Below, piece after piece: positions 1 to 13,300 of a stretch of DNA of 64,000 nucleotides. Origin of the DNA: Costus lasius (Eukaryota > Streptophyta > Magnoliopsida > Zingiberales > Costaceae); the NCBI GenBank assembly GCA_027563935.2, contig JANVAS020000231.1, positions 13,596,001 to 13,660,000 on the forward strand, in the 5' to 3' direction. The position numbers and the translations under genes were made by a program. A model generated the notes under the pieces. It had not been told where the DNA came from and did no database searches. It saw nothing but the letters and a program-made list of their open reading frames with translations. Position 1 is the first letter of the stretch. Each line of letters begins with the position of its first letter.

Positions 1-674
1 ATATGAATTATGGTATGGGAAACAGCCTAGCTTGACATTTATCAGGATCTGGGGCTGCGAGGCTTATGTCAAAAAGCTCGCCTCTGGAAAACTAGAGAGC
101 AGATCTGAGAAATGTATCTTTGTCGGTTACCCTAAGGAAACTAAGGGTTATTATTTCTACGATACCAAAGAGAACAAGGTGTTTGTTGCTCGGACGGCCA
201 TATTTCTTGAGAAGGAGTTTCTTCTGCAAGAGGCCAGTGGGAGAGAAATAAAGCTGGATGAGAATCCAGAGGAAGGACAAAGTGGTCAAGCACAGTTGGA
301 TGAGCCTGAGCCAGTAGAACAGGTTACTGAACAACCTGAGGCTCAGATATCACGGGAACCGCGAAGATCGGGAAGGATCCGTCGACAGCCTGAGCGCTAT
401 GACGGAGTCTACATCATTGATAATGATGAACCCCTCACTTATGCGGATGCGGTCAGTGGACCGGATTCAGCGAGATGGCTTGAAGCTATGCGCGCCGAGA
501 TGGACTCCATGTCAGATAACCAAGTCTGGGATTTGGTTGATCCACCTCCGGGAGTTATCCCTATAGCCTGTAAATGAATCTTCAAGAAGAAGATTGACAT
601 GGATGGTAACGTGGTTACCTATAAAGGCTGGCTAGTTGCGAAAGGTTTCAAACAAATCTACGGGATAGATTATG
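1..674 (+). pseudogene. A0: truncated family A copia polyprotein fragment
   Basis: This is the integrase C-terminal region, the linker and the first residues of reverse transcriptase of an Angela/BARE-like Ty1/copia polyprotein. It aligns without gaps to the middle of the intact copy at 31105-34989. It is already open at the window edge. It is dead: the Trp codon of the CKWIFKKK motif at the RT start is TGA (575-577), and just downstream an Arg is changed to Trp (around 628-630). Family similarity stops at about 674, where sequence of a different copia family in the opposite orientation begins. Both changes noted are single-base substitutions, consistent with decay after insertion. Whether its upstream part exists lies outside the window. 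Confidence 0.9.
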
Positions 675-2129
675 TCCAACAAGGTTCGATTTCTCCTTTC
701 AAATACACCATTCTACCGAGGTGCTCTAGGAGGAGTGAGTTGGGATAGAATCCCACACTTACTCAGATAGTCAAAGAATTCACTGCTCAGGTGCTCTCCA
801 TCACGATCTGATCGAAGATCCTTAAAGGATCTACCAAGCTGGTTCTCTACTTCATGTCTGAACTCCTTAAATTTCTCAAAGGATTCAGACTCATGTCTCA
901 TCATGTAGACATAACCATATCTACTGAAGTCATCAGTAAATGTGATGAAGTAGTTATACCCTCCTTTGGCTTGTTTATTGAATAGCCCACACACATCACT
1001 ATGTATGAGATCCAACAAACCACCTGCCCTCTCACCAATCTTGGTGAAGGGCGTCTTTGTCATTTTCCCTAATAAACAAGTCTCACATGTATCAAGTTCC
1101 TCCAAGGAACTCGAATCTAGCAACCCATTTGCATGGAGTTGTCGAATGCGACTCTTGTTTATATGGGCTAATCGACAATGCCGTAGGAAAGCACCAACTG
1201 AACCACTCAGTTTGGTCCTTTTATTATTTATGTTACAAATAGAGCTAACCATGTCCAAGACATGCGGACCATTGCACAAAGTACCCTTCCCATAAAACAT
1301 GTTTGCAAAAGAAAAAGAACATAAGTTCTCTTTTATTTCAAACCTAAATCCTTTCTTTGCCAAGCAAGGAGTGGATACAATGTTTTGGTAAGGGAAGGTA
1401 CATAATAGCAATTGTCTAGCTTTAACTGAAGTCTAGAAGGCAGGGAGAAAAACTCCTACAGCAACAGCAGCAACTTGTGCCCTGTTACCTATCCGTAGGT
1501 CAATCTCTCTAGGCCTTACCGATCTATCCTTTTTGAGCCATCGCATATTTGTACAAATATGAGCTTCACATGCGGTATCCAATACCCATGTCATAGGAGT
1601 AGACAGGTTGACTTCGGTAACATAAATACCTGAGCATGAAGACAAGGCCTTGCCTTTCTTCTCCTCATTCTGAAGTTGCAACATGTCCTTCAAAATGTGA
1701 GGTGGCCCTCCACATGAATAGTAGCACCTATTATTCCTGATCATATCCATCTTTAATTTCAGTTCCTTGGTCAAGCCTTTCGGCTCAACACACTGAATAT
1801 CAACTTTAGCAGGATTGAGCTCAACCAATTCATCAAAGAGCTGCCTTAAAATAATTTTAGAGGCACTCTTCGATTCATATCACCCTTTAAATTCAAGTGA
1901 CATGTTGGTTAGCAACCTCCAAAGTATCAACCTGATGCTTATCATAAGCATCCCTCTCAGCCACTGAGGCCGAGCATGGAAGTGGCTCAGGAATAAGACG
2001 CTCAAGAACATAAAGCTTCCTCTTGAGCTTGAGCACGATTCTCAAGTTCATATACCAATCCAGTAAGTTGGATCCAACCAACTTATCCAGGGTAGATCGC
2101 AGTGACCAACTACTATTGTTCATAGCCAT
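674..2129 (-). pseudogene. B: decayed copia gag-protease-integrase, 5' half only
   Basis: This is the 5' half of a Ty1/copia polyprotein related to family A but clearly diverged. The likely start is the Met codon at 2129 or 2123, opening a gag N-terminus that matches family A (KLYVLE motif). Gag is cut short relative to family A, and the zinc knuckle is degraded (around 1720-1740). The protease motif WVLDTAC is at about 1590. The integrase part (713-1411) keeps the zinc-finger Cys pair (CETC), HSDVCG, a SDRDGEH second-Asp segment and LTPP. The segment around the catalytic Glu contains a stop (W of QWNG) and runs to the break at 674. Several frame breaks separate gag, protease and integrase. 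RT and RNase H are missing on this side. Confidence 0.85.
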
Positions 2130-2408
2130 TGTTCTACAACAACCAAGAAACAGCAGATTAGTACTACTTCGAGTCATTTAAACTGGACTTGCCTTTTAAA
2201 TGACCATGGCTCCCACTATTTTTAATCAAATTGACAACCCACAAAGTCAATCGAGAAATCCAAGATTTCCTAGTGAGATGAGATCCTCATTCCACACAGG
2301 GCTTTGCGTCCCACGAGGGTGGGATGAGATGCACAAAGTAACCCATGCTTCCTAAGGTGGGCGCGCCGGCCGGTTGCTCCAAGCAACTCCCCTTGTTGAG
2401 ACAGTCTG

Positions 2409-4091
2409 TGTTGGGGTATGCCCTTAAGGCTAATGTTTGAGGCCTTGGGATTGTAACAGTATCATGTATAAACTCTTATGTTTATAAAGGCAATGGTTGT
2501 TATTCAGTTTGTTATATTATCTGCTGCAATACATATACTTCTGAATAATGTCTCAATGCTGTTCAGCTGGGCTGACATGCAGTAAAGTCCTTAGTCGATA
2601 TATCTTGGCGAACATGAGACAGCCTTGATATGATTGAGACTAATATGTGTTCTAATCTTATAGGATGCTTCGAGCATGGAATAAGATGTAGACTCATGGG
2701 TACATTGGATGTACTGGACAGACCCTACTAGGATATTCAATTGCTTGTCACAATGTGAATAATCCTTGATTGCAACAAGTGGCACATTTCCTTTGACTTG
2801 AGATCACTTGTGTTTCTAAATGATGATTGTCATTGTTTTGAGGTAGTTCAATATCATTTGAAACATAATGGTTATAGACTATCTTGGATGGTGAGCTTGA
2901 GTCAGGTTAGGGCACTAGTGATAGATAAAGGATTGCCGTCTCCTTAATTGGAGTGTGATGCTCTAAAGGGGCCCCCCTCTGTATGAGATGATTGAGAAAG
3001 TGTATGGCCATACCCAGGTGACAGTGTTCATCTGATCTTATCATGCTCATCATATTGGAGCTACAATCTTGACACGCTTGTCCAATAAGAACATCCAGTG
3101 GCAAAGGAAATTTGCATGCCTTGTGAATTGGATTCACACTTGTGCTGTGGTTTGGGTGTAGTCTTGGAAGACTCTTTCCTTTATATCGGGAGACAGTGAT
3201 GTGTTGCTAGATACCCCTCACTGATCGTGATAACGTAAGTTATCGTTACCGACATTTAAAGGAAACCCTTAGGGTCGCACAATTTGATGATATGGCTTAC
3301 TTAAGTCAGATCGTGTGGACTGAATTGTTTGGGTTCAGTTTAAAGGGATTTAGTCGCTGATTGTAAGTGAGATCTAGTCTGATCATGTTTGATTGATTAG
3401 GGCTTGAGATCGGTAAGCTTCGATTGAGAGAATAGATGCTAGATCAGTGAGATCAGGAGCATCAAGAGATCAATGGTCAGATCTTAAGCCTTAGGGGTTT
3501 ATTATAATCTGGACTAATTGCTTGGTTTATTTGGTTATTGAACCAAATCGATTTGAACCAGCTCATTGGATGAGCGTATGGTTCAAGTTGGCATTTGCGA
3601 TTGGGGTCACTTGAACGTTGAGATAGTTTTGCTATTTTTAGATAGCATGTCACAACGTGACCACATCTCTCTCACGTCGCCCCTCTCTCTCCCTCTTGTC
3701 GCCGTTTTGCCTTTGGCTCTTCACACATTCGTGTGAGAAAAGGTGGTAGACGAAAGAAGAAAAAAAAATCGCCAAGCAAGGAAAGCTCTCTCTTCCCTTC
3801 AAACGATCAAAGACACCTTGGACGATCCTTGCTAGCACAAGGGACGACAAGAAGGAGCAAGCCGTTGATCATCTTGTGTGTGACGATTTGGAGGAGACCT
3901 CTTTTGTTCTCTTGCTTCCAAGGCGCCATCTAGAAATGGCCATGGTATGAATCGCATTCTTTCTTGCATTCAAAAGTTTTAATGTTGATCATAATACATG
4001 CATCGATCCCATGAAACCCTAGTATCCGCTGCCCATGTTTTGTATGCGCCACTTTAGGGTTTCGGCCCCCCTTATTGAAAGGGGACTTTCA
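2409..4091 (+). mobile_element. S1: solo LTR of family A
   Basis: This is a complete 1,683-bp LTR beginning TGTTGGGGTATGCCC and ending GGGGACTTTCA. It is flanked on both sides by the identical 5-bp target duplication GTCTG (2404-2408 and 4092-4096). No primer site, internal domain or second LTR adjoins it. This is the classic product of recombination between the two LTRs of one inserted element. It sits in the leader of element B. Confidence 0.95.
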
Positions 4092-4706
4092 GTCTGGGCA
4101 TTTCATGTCCAGCGAGGGCTGGATACAACATGAAACCTTTACCTCTCAACGATGCCTCTAGACTTTCACCATGTGCCCAGCACATGTGAACTTCTAGTCA
4201 AGTCCATTCCTAACCGTTATGCCCAGGGCCAACGAGTTTCCTTGCGAAGGCACGCCCAGGTTAAAACTGGACTGGGGAAACCATTGCCACCACGCACTTT
4301 CTAAAGATAAGTGGGTGTGTCCCACGAGGGTGGGAAACAATTTACAACTCCACTGATCGATAGCTTAGTGAGGGCTACGCGTTAGAAGGCTACCAGACTT
4401 GATATTTTAATTGAGGGTTTTTGTTTAAGGTCTCATCATCTCAGTTTTATCTTATGTCTATCATTACAGGCATGCAATCCTATAGTGATAACATAACGGT
4501 AAAACATTTCAGGCATGCTTCTGCAGATAATAATAAAAGCAGTAAAGGATGATGTGATCATATCCTATACAAGACATTGAACCAATCCATGCCATGAAAT
4601 AGGTTCAACTCTTGTCCTAGAACTCAAGCCCCAAAACTAGACCTAGCCTAGCCGACCTCTAGCTTGAACTTCAAGGTTGGCTCCAAGGTCCTTCTCTCAT
4701 GGTTTA

Positions 4707-4718
4707 GCTCTCAAACCG
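4707..4718 (-). promoter_or_regulatory. B degenerate primer-binding site
   Basis: Read on the minus strand this is CGGTTTGAGAGC. It matches 9 of 12 bases of the initiator-Met-tRNA primer site TGGTATCAGAGC used by the other elements here. Its place between the B leader and a sequence that resumes as an LTR (15598-17274) after element A1 supports the call. Decay makes the exact edges uncertain. Confidence 0.55.
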
Positions 4719-4750
4719 TAGAGGTACACTTTAAAAGTTCCCCATAGGTT

Positions 4751-6438
4751 TGAAGGTCCCCTAGACAAGGGGGCGAAACCCTAATAGGAGGCGCAACAAA
4801 AACTTCTAGCGGAATCTAGGGTTTCTAATAGATCGCATAGCATATAATATGATCAACTTTCAATGAGAAGCGATACTCACCATTGCCATCACTTGGATGG
4901 TGTCTTGGAGGCAAAGGCGCAAGCGAACCTTCTCCTAAGTCTCGCACACAAGATGATCAATGCGCTTCTTCCTTGGTGCTCCTTGTGCTAGCAAGGTTCC
5001 AAGGTTGTCTTGCCGAATGGAAAGGAAAAGAGAGATCCTTGCTTGGTCGAATGTTTCCTCTTGTCGTCCACTTCTTCACCCACGAGAGTGCAAGAGACGA
5101 ATGCTCAAGCCGGCGTCAAGAGAGAAAGAGACGAGGATAGTATTCTCTTGGCGTGAACGTGAGATGTGGTCACGTTAAGAGATGTGCTATCTAAAAATAG
5201 CATCCCATTTCTTCACTTGCGACCATATATCACCCCAATCGCCAATGCCTCTTATCACTTGAACCATGCGCTCAACCAATGAGCTGGTTCAAATCCATTT
5301 GGTTCAATAACCAAATAAACCAAGCAATCAGTCCAGACCATAATAAAACCTTAAGGCTCTTAATCTAACAGTCGATCTCTTGATGCTTCTGATCTGACCA
5401 ATCTAGCATCCATTCTCTCGATCGAAGCTTACCGATCTCAAGCCCTAATCAATCAAACATGATCAGACCAGATCTCACTCACAATCAGAGATTAAATCCC
5501 TTTAAACTGAACCCGAACAATTCAGTCCACACGATCTGACTTAAGTAAGCCATATCATCAAATTGTGCGACCCTGAGGGTTTCCTTTAAATGTCGGTAAC
5601 GATAACTCAAGTTTATCACGATCAGTGAGGGGTATCTAGCAACACATCACTGTCTCCCGATATAAAGGAAATAGTCTTCCAAGACTACATCCAAACCATA
5701 GCACAAGTGTGAATCCACATCACTAGGCATACATGTTTCCTTTGCCACTGGATGTTCTTATTGGACAAGCGTGTCAAGCTTGTAGCTCCAATATGATGAG
5801 CATGATTAGATCAGATGAACACAGTCACCTGGGTATGGCCATACTCTTTTCTCAATCATCTCATCCAGGGGGCCCCTTTAGAACATCACACTCCTTAAAC
5901 AAGGAGACGGCAATCCTATGTCTATCACTAGTGCCCTAACCTGACTCAAGCTCATTATCCAAGATAGTCTATAATCATTATGTTTCAAATGATATTGAAC
6001 TACCTCAAAACAATGACAATCATCATTTAGAAAACACAAGTGATCTCAAGTCAGAGGAAATGTGCCACTTGTCATATTCAAGGATTATTCACATTGTGAC
6101 AAACAATTGAATATCCTAGTAGGGTCTGTCCAGTACATCCAATGTACCCATGAGTCTACATCTTATTTCATGCTCGAAGCATCCTATAAGACTAGAACAC
6201 ATATTAGTCTTAACCATATCAAGGCTGTCTCATGTTCACCAAGATACATCGACTAAGGACTTAACTGCATGTCAGCCCAGCTGAACAGCATTGAGACATT
6301 ATTCAGAAGAACATATATTGCAGCAGACAATGTAGCTAACTGAATAACAACCATGCCTTTATAAACATAAACGTTTATTACACGATACTGTTACAATCCC
6401 AAGGCCTCAAACATTAGGCTTAAGGGCATACCCCAACA
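4751..6438 (-). repeat. A1 3' LTR
   Basis: It is 1,688 bp, beginning TGAAGGTCCCC and ending ACCCCAACA on the plus strand. It pairs with 13905-15592 (same length, about 10 differences counted by eye). The 64-codon open frame near 6062-6256 is antisense to the element and is not treated as a gene. Confidence 0.96.
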
Positions 6439-6449
6439 ATCTCCCACTT
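6439..6449 (-). promoter_or_regulatory. A1 polypurine tract
   Basis: On the sense strand this is AAGTGGGAGAT, directly against the 3' LTR. It is the expected primer for plus-strand DNA synthesis and is identical in all family A copies here. Confidence 0.85.
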
Positions 6450-6458
6450 GCACTTAAT

Positions 6459-9400
6459 CTAATGGTTGAGAACTCTCAAACCCATATTATTACAGTGCTT
6501 CTCATGCTTCTGCTGCGCCAGAGGCTTGGTAAGCGGGTCTGCCAGATTGTCATCTGTATGAACCTTGCATATTTTGATCTCGCCATGATCTATGATCTCC
6601 CTGATCAAATGAAACCGTCTCTGTATGTGCTTGGACTTCTGGTGCGACCGTGGTTCCTTTGCTTGTGCGATTGCTCCAGTGTTATCACAGAATATAACCA
6701 AAGGATCTGCACTCGAAGGAACAACACCAAGTTCTCTCACGAACTTACGAATCCACACTGCCTCCTTGGATGCTTCCGAGGCTGCAACATACTCGGCTTC
6801 TGTTGTGGAATCAGCAACAGTTGACTGTTTGAAACTCTTCCACACCACTGCTCCTCCATTCAAGCTAAAAACATAGCCTGATTGCGATCGGAAATCATCC
6901 TGGTCTGACTGGAACGAAGCGTCAGTATATCCTTCTATACTGAGTTCTTCCTGACCACCATATATCAAGAACATATCTTTGGTCCTCCGCAGATATTTTA
7001 AGATGTTCTTGACTGCAATCCAGTGTGCCTGACCTGGATTACTTTGGAAACGACTGGTCACGCTTAACCCGTAAGCAACGTCTGGGCGAGTACACAACAT
7101 CGCATACATAATGGATCCAATAGCCGAAGCATAACGCGTATTGTCCATTTCATCTTTCTCAGTCTGTGTTTGTGGACACTGACTCTTCGAAAGACTCAGA
7201 CCATGTCTGACTGGAAGATATCCTCGTTTAGAATTCTCTAAATGAAATCTTTCCAGGACTTTATCGATGTAAGTACTCTGGCACAGCCCGAGAAGCCTCT
7301 TAGATCTATCCCTGTAGATCTTCACACCTAATACATAGGCTGCTTCTCCTAAATCTTTCATCTGGAAACATTTCCTTAACCATGCCTTCACAGCATGCAT
7401 TTCAGGAATGTCATTTCCAATGATCAAGATATCATCGACGTAGAGGACTAGGAAAGTAATCACGCTCCCACTAAACCTCTTATATACACACGGGTCATCC
7501 TCGTTCTTGATGAAACCAAATTTAGTGACTGATTCATCAAAACGAATATTCCAGCTTCTCGATGCTTGCTTGAGTCCATAAATGGACTTCTTTAACTTGC
7601 ATATCTTATGACGATCTGATGGATTAGTGAAACCCTCAGGTTGTGTCATATACACATCCTCATCCAGATTTCCATTAAGGAAAGCTGTTTTCACATCCAT
7701 CTGCCAATTCTCATAATCGTAATATGCAGCTATCGCGAAAAGAATCCGAATAGACTTGAACATAGCTACAGGTGAGAAAGTTTCATCATAATCTATCCCG
7801 TAGATTTGTTTGAAACCTTTCGCAACTAGCCTGCCTTTATAGGTAACCACGTTACCATCCATGTCAATCTTCTTCTTGAAGATCCACTTACAGCCTATAG
7901 GGATAACTCCCGGAGGCGGATCAACCAAATCCCAAACTTGGTTATCTGACATGGAGTCCATCTCGGCGCGCATAGCTTCAAGCCATCTCGCTGACTCCGG
8001 TCCACTGACCGCATCCGCATAAGTGAGGGGTTCATCATTATCAATGATGTAGACTCCGTCATAGCGCTCAGGCTGTCGACGAATCCTTCCCGATCTTCGC
8101 GGTTCCCGTGATATCTGAGCCTCAGGTTGTTCAATAACCTGATCTACTGGCTCAGGCTCATCCAACTGTGCTTGAGCACTTTGTCCTTCCTCTGGATTCT
8201 CATCCAGTTTTATTTCTCTCCCACTGGCCTCTTGCATAAGAAACTCCTTCTCAAGAAAAATGGCCGTCCGAGCAACAAATACCTTGTTCTCTTTGGGATC
8301 GTAGAAATAATAACCCTTAGTTTCCTTAGGGTAACCGACAAAGATACATTTGTCAGATCTGCTCTCTAGTTTCCTAGAGGCGAGCTTTTTGACATAAGCC
8401 TCGCAGCCCCAGATCCTGATAAATGTCAAGCTCGGCTGTTTCCCATACCATAACTCATATGGAGTTTTTGAAACGGCCTTGGATGGCACTCGGTTCAGTA
8501 CCTTTGCAGCTGTCTCCAGTGCAAATCCCCAAAAGGAGTAAGGAAGAGTAGCCTGACTCATCATAGAACGAACCATATCAAGTAACGTTCTGTTTCTCCT
8601 CTCGGACACACCATTCCATTGCGGTGTTCCTGGCGGAGTGAGCTGTGAGATAATCCCACACTCCTTCAGATAGTCAGTAAACGTATGACTCAAGTATTCT
8701 CCACCTCGATCTGAGCGAAGTGCCTTGATATTTCAGCCTAGCTGATTCTGTACTTCATTCTTGAACTCTTTGAACTTGTCAAAAGATTCACTCTTATGTC
8801 TCATCAGATAGACATAGCCATACCTACTGAAATCATCAGTAAAGGTAATGAAGTACTGATAGCCACCTCTGGCATGTTTACTAAATGGCCCACACACATC
8901 ACTGTGTATAAGGTCAAGTAAACCTGAAGCCCTTTGACCTTTGTTAAGAAAAGGTGACTTCGTCATTTTGCTCATCAAACAAGCTTTGCATGTATCAATC
9001 TCCTTGTAAGAGAATGATCCCAGCAGTCCATGATCATGCAACCGCTTAATGCGTTTCTCGTTAATATGGCCTAAACGACTATGCCATAGCAAGGTGCTGT
9101 CATCAGCATACTTGGCTTTCTTAATATCAACATTTTGTATAGAACGCTCCATGTCCAACATGAATAATCCATTGCTAATTGAACCAGTTGCATAAACAAT
9201 ATTATCATAAGATAAAACACACTTTGAAATATTGCATTCAAAGGAAAAACCCTTCCTGACAAGAGCAGGAATGGAGATAATATTTTTAGTAATACTGGGA
9301 ACAAAATAACAACTGTTTAGTTCCAATACAAGTCCAGATGGTAAAGAAATGAAATAGTCTCCTACAGCAACAGCAGCAACCCGTGCCCCGTTTCCAACTC

Positions 9401-10340
9401 GTAGGTCCACCTCATGCTATCCCACCTGCCTTCTTCTCTTGAGTTCCTGCACATTTGAACAAATGTGAACTCCACATGCAGTGTCCAACACCCATGATAT
9501 AGAAGAAGAAAACATGACCTCAGTCACGAATATACCTGAGCCAGAAGCGATGCTTCCCCTCTTATCTCCTTGGAGCGCTTTACAGTCCTTTTTCCAGTGA
9601 CCCAGCTGGCCACAGTGGAAACACCTGTATTCCTTGGACCGCTTAACCTTCTGCTTCAGAGCCTTGCTGTAACTCTTGACAGGGGTCTTGCCCTTCTTCC
9701 CCTTCTTCTTGTTCCTTGAAGGAACCATTAAGACAGAGGTCGAAGGCTTTCCCTTCAGAGTCTCCTCAGTAGTCAAGAGCATATTCAGCAGCTCTGCCGG
9801 AGTACAATCGATTTTGTTCATATTAAAGTTAATAATGAACGCGTCGAATGAAGGCGGGAGAGACTGCAGAATAATATCCACAGCAAGCTCCTGGTTGATG
9901 GTATGCCCCAGTTTCTCTAGAGCCTCCTTGTGCCCAATCATCTTGAGCACGTGAGCTCCCACTGGGCTCCCTTAAGCCAGTTTGCTCTGAAAGAAGAGCT
10001 TCGTCAAATTATAGCGTTCAGTCCTCGCCTGTGCAGCATACAGCATCTTGAGGTTTGCTATCATGTCTATAGCAGACATATCCTCATGCTGACGCTGCAG
10101 CGGTGGCGTCATAGACGCTAACATCAGGCAAGCGACATCAATGCTATCATTGACGTGCTTTTCATAGGCTTCCCGAACCGCCCTTGCAGCGTTCGGAGCG
10201 GGCTGAGGCGGTATCGCCGTCTCGAGGACATACAGTTTCCTCTCTGCCTTAAGAACGATCTTAAGGTGTCCGAACTAGTCAGAGAAGTTCGGCCCAGCAA
10301 ACTTCTCCCTTTCCAGTAGGGATCGCACATTGAAGTTCAT
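6459..10340 (-). pseudogene. A1 copia gag-pol polyprotein, nonsense-broken
   Basis: It is collinear with the 1,294-residue intact frame at 31105-34989: gag, CCHC knuckle, aspartic protease (DTA), integrase, reverse transcriptase (YVDD) and RNase H. The start chosen is the Met codon at 10338-10340, as in its sisters. At least four in-frame stops break it: Trp to TAG near residue 22 (10275-10277), Glu to TAA in gag (9972-9974), Gln to TAG between protease and integrase (9417-9419), and Arg to TGA in the integrase core (8733-8735). Three of the four are G:C to A:T transitions. The 744-codon stretch from the integrase second-Asp region to the end remains open, ending at the normal stop beside the polypurine tract. 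It was probably once functional. Confidence 0.95.
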
Positions 10341-13300
10341 GGTGTTCGTTGCTGCATGTATCTACAACAATGCAAGAACAGCAAGGTCAGTATCAATGTT
10401 AAGAATCAATCAGGACTTAAGAAAGATTCTTTTTCTCACTATTTTATCTGACTGAAAAATCCATTAAACAGTCCGAAAGAGTAAACACTCTTTTAGTGAG
10501 ATGGGATCCAGATTTCATACTTGGTCTCCGCGTCCCGCTCAGGCGAGATAAGATGTGAAGAGTCCCCTTCAAGGGGGAGCATAACCCTAAACTGATGGCG
10601 CATATAAAACTTTGTCTTGCGGAAATTAGGGTTATAGGATCAACTTGCATGTTAAATGATCAACTCGATAAAAGGCTAATAAAGATTAATGAAAACGATC
10701 ATACCATCGCCATAGCCTAGATGTTGCCTTGGAAGCAAAGAGTCAATTGCTTCTTCTCCAAAGGGATTCGCACACAAGAGGATGATGGCAAACTCTTTGT
10801 CGCTCCTTGTGCTAGCAAGGCTCCAAAGTGTCCTTGATCGAATGGAAAGGGATGAAAACTTCTTGGCAAATTTTCTTTTCCTTCTTCGTCCACCTTCTTC
10901 ACCACACAAGAGAAAACTTGTTTCGACTAGTGGAGAGGCGAGGCAAGAAGAGGCGTCAAGAAGAGAAGCGTGGAGCGTGGTCACGTTTAGGGAGTTACTA
11001 TCTAAAAATAGCAAACCACCTCTCAACGTTCACATGCGCACACCAAGTCGCAAATCTCTCTTCACCCTTTTGAACCATGCACTCATTTGAGCTGGTTCAC
11101 TTTGGTTCGGTTCACAAACCAAATAAGCCAAGCAACTAGTCCAAATCATAATTAAACCACAAGGTTCTTGATCTGACCGTTGATCTCTTAATGCTTCTGA
11201 TCTGACCGATCTAGCATCCAATCTCTCAATCGAAGCTTACCGATCTGAAGCCCTAATCAATCAAACATGATCAGACCAGATCTCACTTACAATCAGAGAT
11301 TAAATCCCTTCAAACTGAACTCAAACAATTCAGTCCACACGATCTGACTTAAGTAAGCCATATCATCAAATTGTGCGACCCTGAGGGTTTCCTTTAAATG
11401 TCGGTAACGATAACTTACATTATCACGATCAGTGAGGGGTATCTAGCAACACATCACTGTCTCCCGATATAAAGGAAAGAGTCTTCCAAGACTACACCCA
11501 TACCACAGCACAAGTGTGAATCAAATCACAAGGCATGCATATTTCCTTTACCACTGGACGTTCTTATTGGACAAGCGTGTCAAGCTTGTAACTCCAATAT
11601 GATGAGCATGATTAGATCAGATGAACATAGTCACCTGGGTATGGCCATACTCTTTTCTCAATCATCTCATCCAGGGGGCCCCTTTAGAACATCACACTCC
11701 TTAAACAAGGAGACGGCAATCCTATGTCTATCACTAGTGCCCTAACCTGACTCAAGCTCATCATCCAAGTTAGTCTATAATCATTATGTTTCAAATGATA
11801 TTGAACTACCTCAAAATAATGACAATCATCATTTAGAAAACACAAGTGATCTCAAGTCAGAGGAAATGTGCCACTTGTCATATACAAGGAATATTCACAT
11901 TGTGACAAACAATTGAACATCCTAGTAGGGTCTGTCCAGTACATCCAATGTACCCATGAGTCTACATCTTATTCCATGCTCGAAGCATCCTATAAGATTA
12001 GAACACATATTAGTCTTAACCATATCAAGGCTGTCTCATGTTCACCAAGATACATCGACTAAGGACTTAACTGCATGTCAGCCTAGCTGAACAGCTTTGA
12101 GACATTATTCAGAAGAACATATATTGCAGCAGACAATGTAGCTAACTGAATAACAACCATGCCTTTATAAACATAACAGTTTATTACATGATACAGATAC
12201 ATTCCCACAGGCCTCAAACATTAGCCTTAAGGGCATACCCCCAACAAGATGCACAGAGAGTACAAGCACTAATCTCTGGTAGGCTGTCCCAGCCAATCGC
12301 CAACCCGTGCGATTCCCCTTCATCTGGGCAATCCAGCAGACTGTGCCAACTGAGTTGGTACAACACAGTCTCTGATCCCACAGATGGCTGCCTCCATGTG
12401 CTACCATATGCGCCACATATGTAGCCTACATGGTCAAGCTGACCCGACCTACTCCCTGGACCACCATGTGCTATGCTGAGCAACGAGAAGGGATAAATCC
12501 CTACTCTGTAACACACAGGTGTAATCCCACACCGTCTGAAGATAGATGGACGTGCCCACTGAGTGGGTACAACACGGCTCCAACGATAATCAGAACAGTG
12601 AGGTTTCGCGTCAGAAGGCTTACAAGCTTGATATTTTAGCGTTGGATTTTAACGGTCTTTTTATCTTCTTCACTATCATGCAATTCCTATGGTGATAGCA
12701 GAAGATAAACTAATCATGCAATTCTAATATTTAAACAATAAATAAAAGAAAGCATGAATCTTATGTGGTAAAAGCCCATAGCCCTAGTAAGACCTTAATT
12801 TAACTTAAGTCTTGACTTGCTTTTCTTCATAGGGCTTTAAGCTGCTCATCTGGCCCAACCAAGGCCCAAGCGCCAATTGCAGCTCAGGTGCGCCCACCAG
12901 GGAAAATGCGCCTGTCCAGAGTCGAACCTTGGACCTCCCACCTGGTCTAGCCACTGCTGCATGCGCCTCTGCCAAGTGTGCTCTGTGCTCTTGTCTAATT
13001 AAATTACAAATTTAACTATCTAGACAAGATTGACACGCAGGTCAATTACACATTATAAATTAATTAAACTGTGATTCGCAGATCACAAAAATAAAAATTA
13101 ATTTACAATTAATTCCCAGGCACGCAGGCCCCAGCACAGCACACATTAAGAACGGGCAGCCCACATAAGAATAAATAGACAAACACATGGCATCAATCAA
13201 CATGTGATCCACTCAAGAAAATTTAAATTTCGAAAAACCCATAGGCATCAATTTTAATTTCCTTATTTGCCCTACAACCTTACAACGGTCCATTACTAGG

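Larger units (their letters stand above)
2130..4718 (-). other. B leader (5' untranslated), split by solo LTR S1
   Basis: This is the noncoding leader of B between its gag start and its primer-binding site. It occupies 2130-2408 and 4097-4706, with S1 and one copy of its target duplication in between. It is recognisable by shared blocks with the family A leaders: a GTGAGATG block near 2275, the 'gttagaaggct...gcttgatattt' zone near 4380-4415, and the 'catgcaatcctat.gtgataac' block near 4470. It holds several perfect short inverted repeats (2309-2324, 2373-2387, 4108-4123, 4320-4335). No gene is visible in it. Confidence 0.75.
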
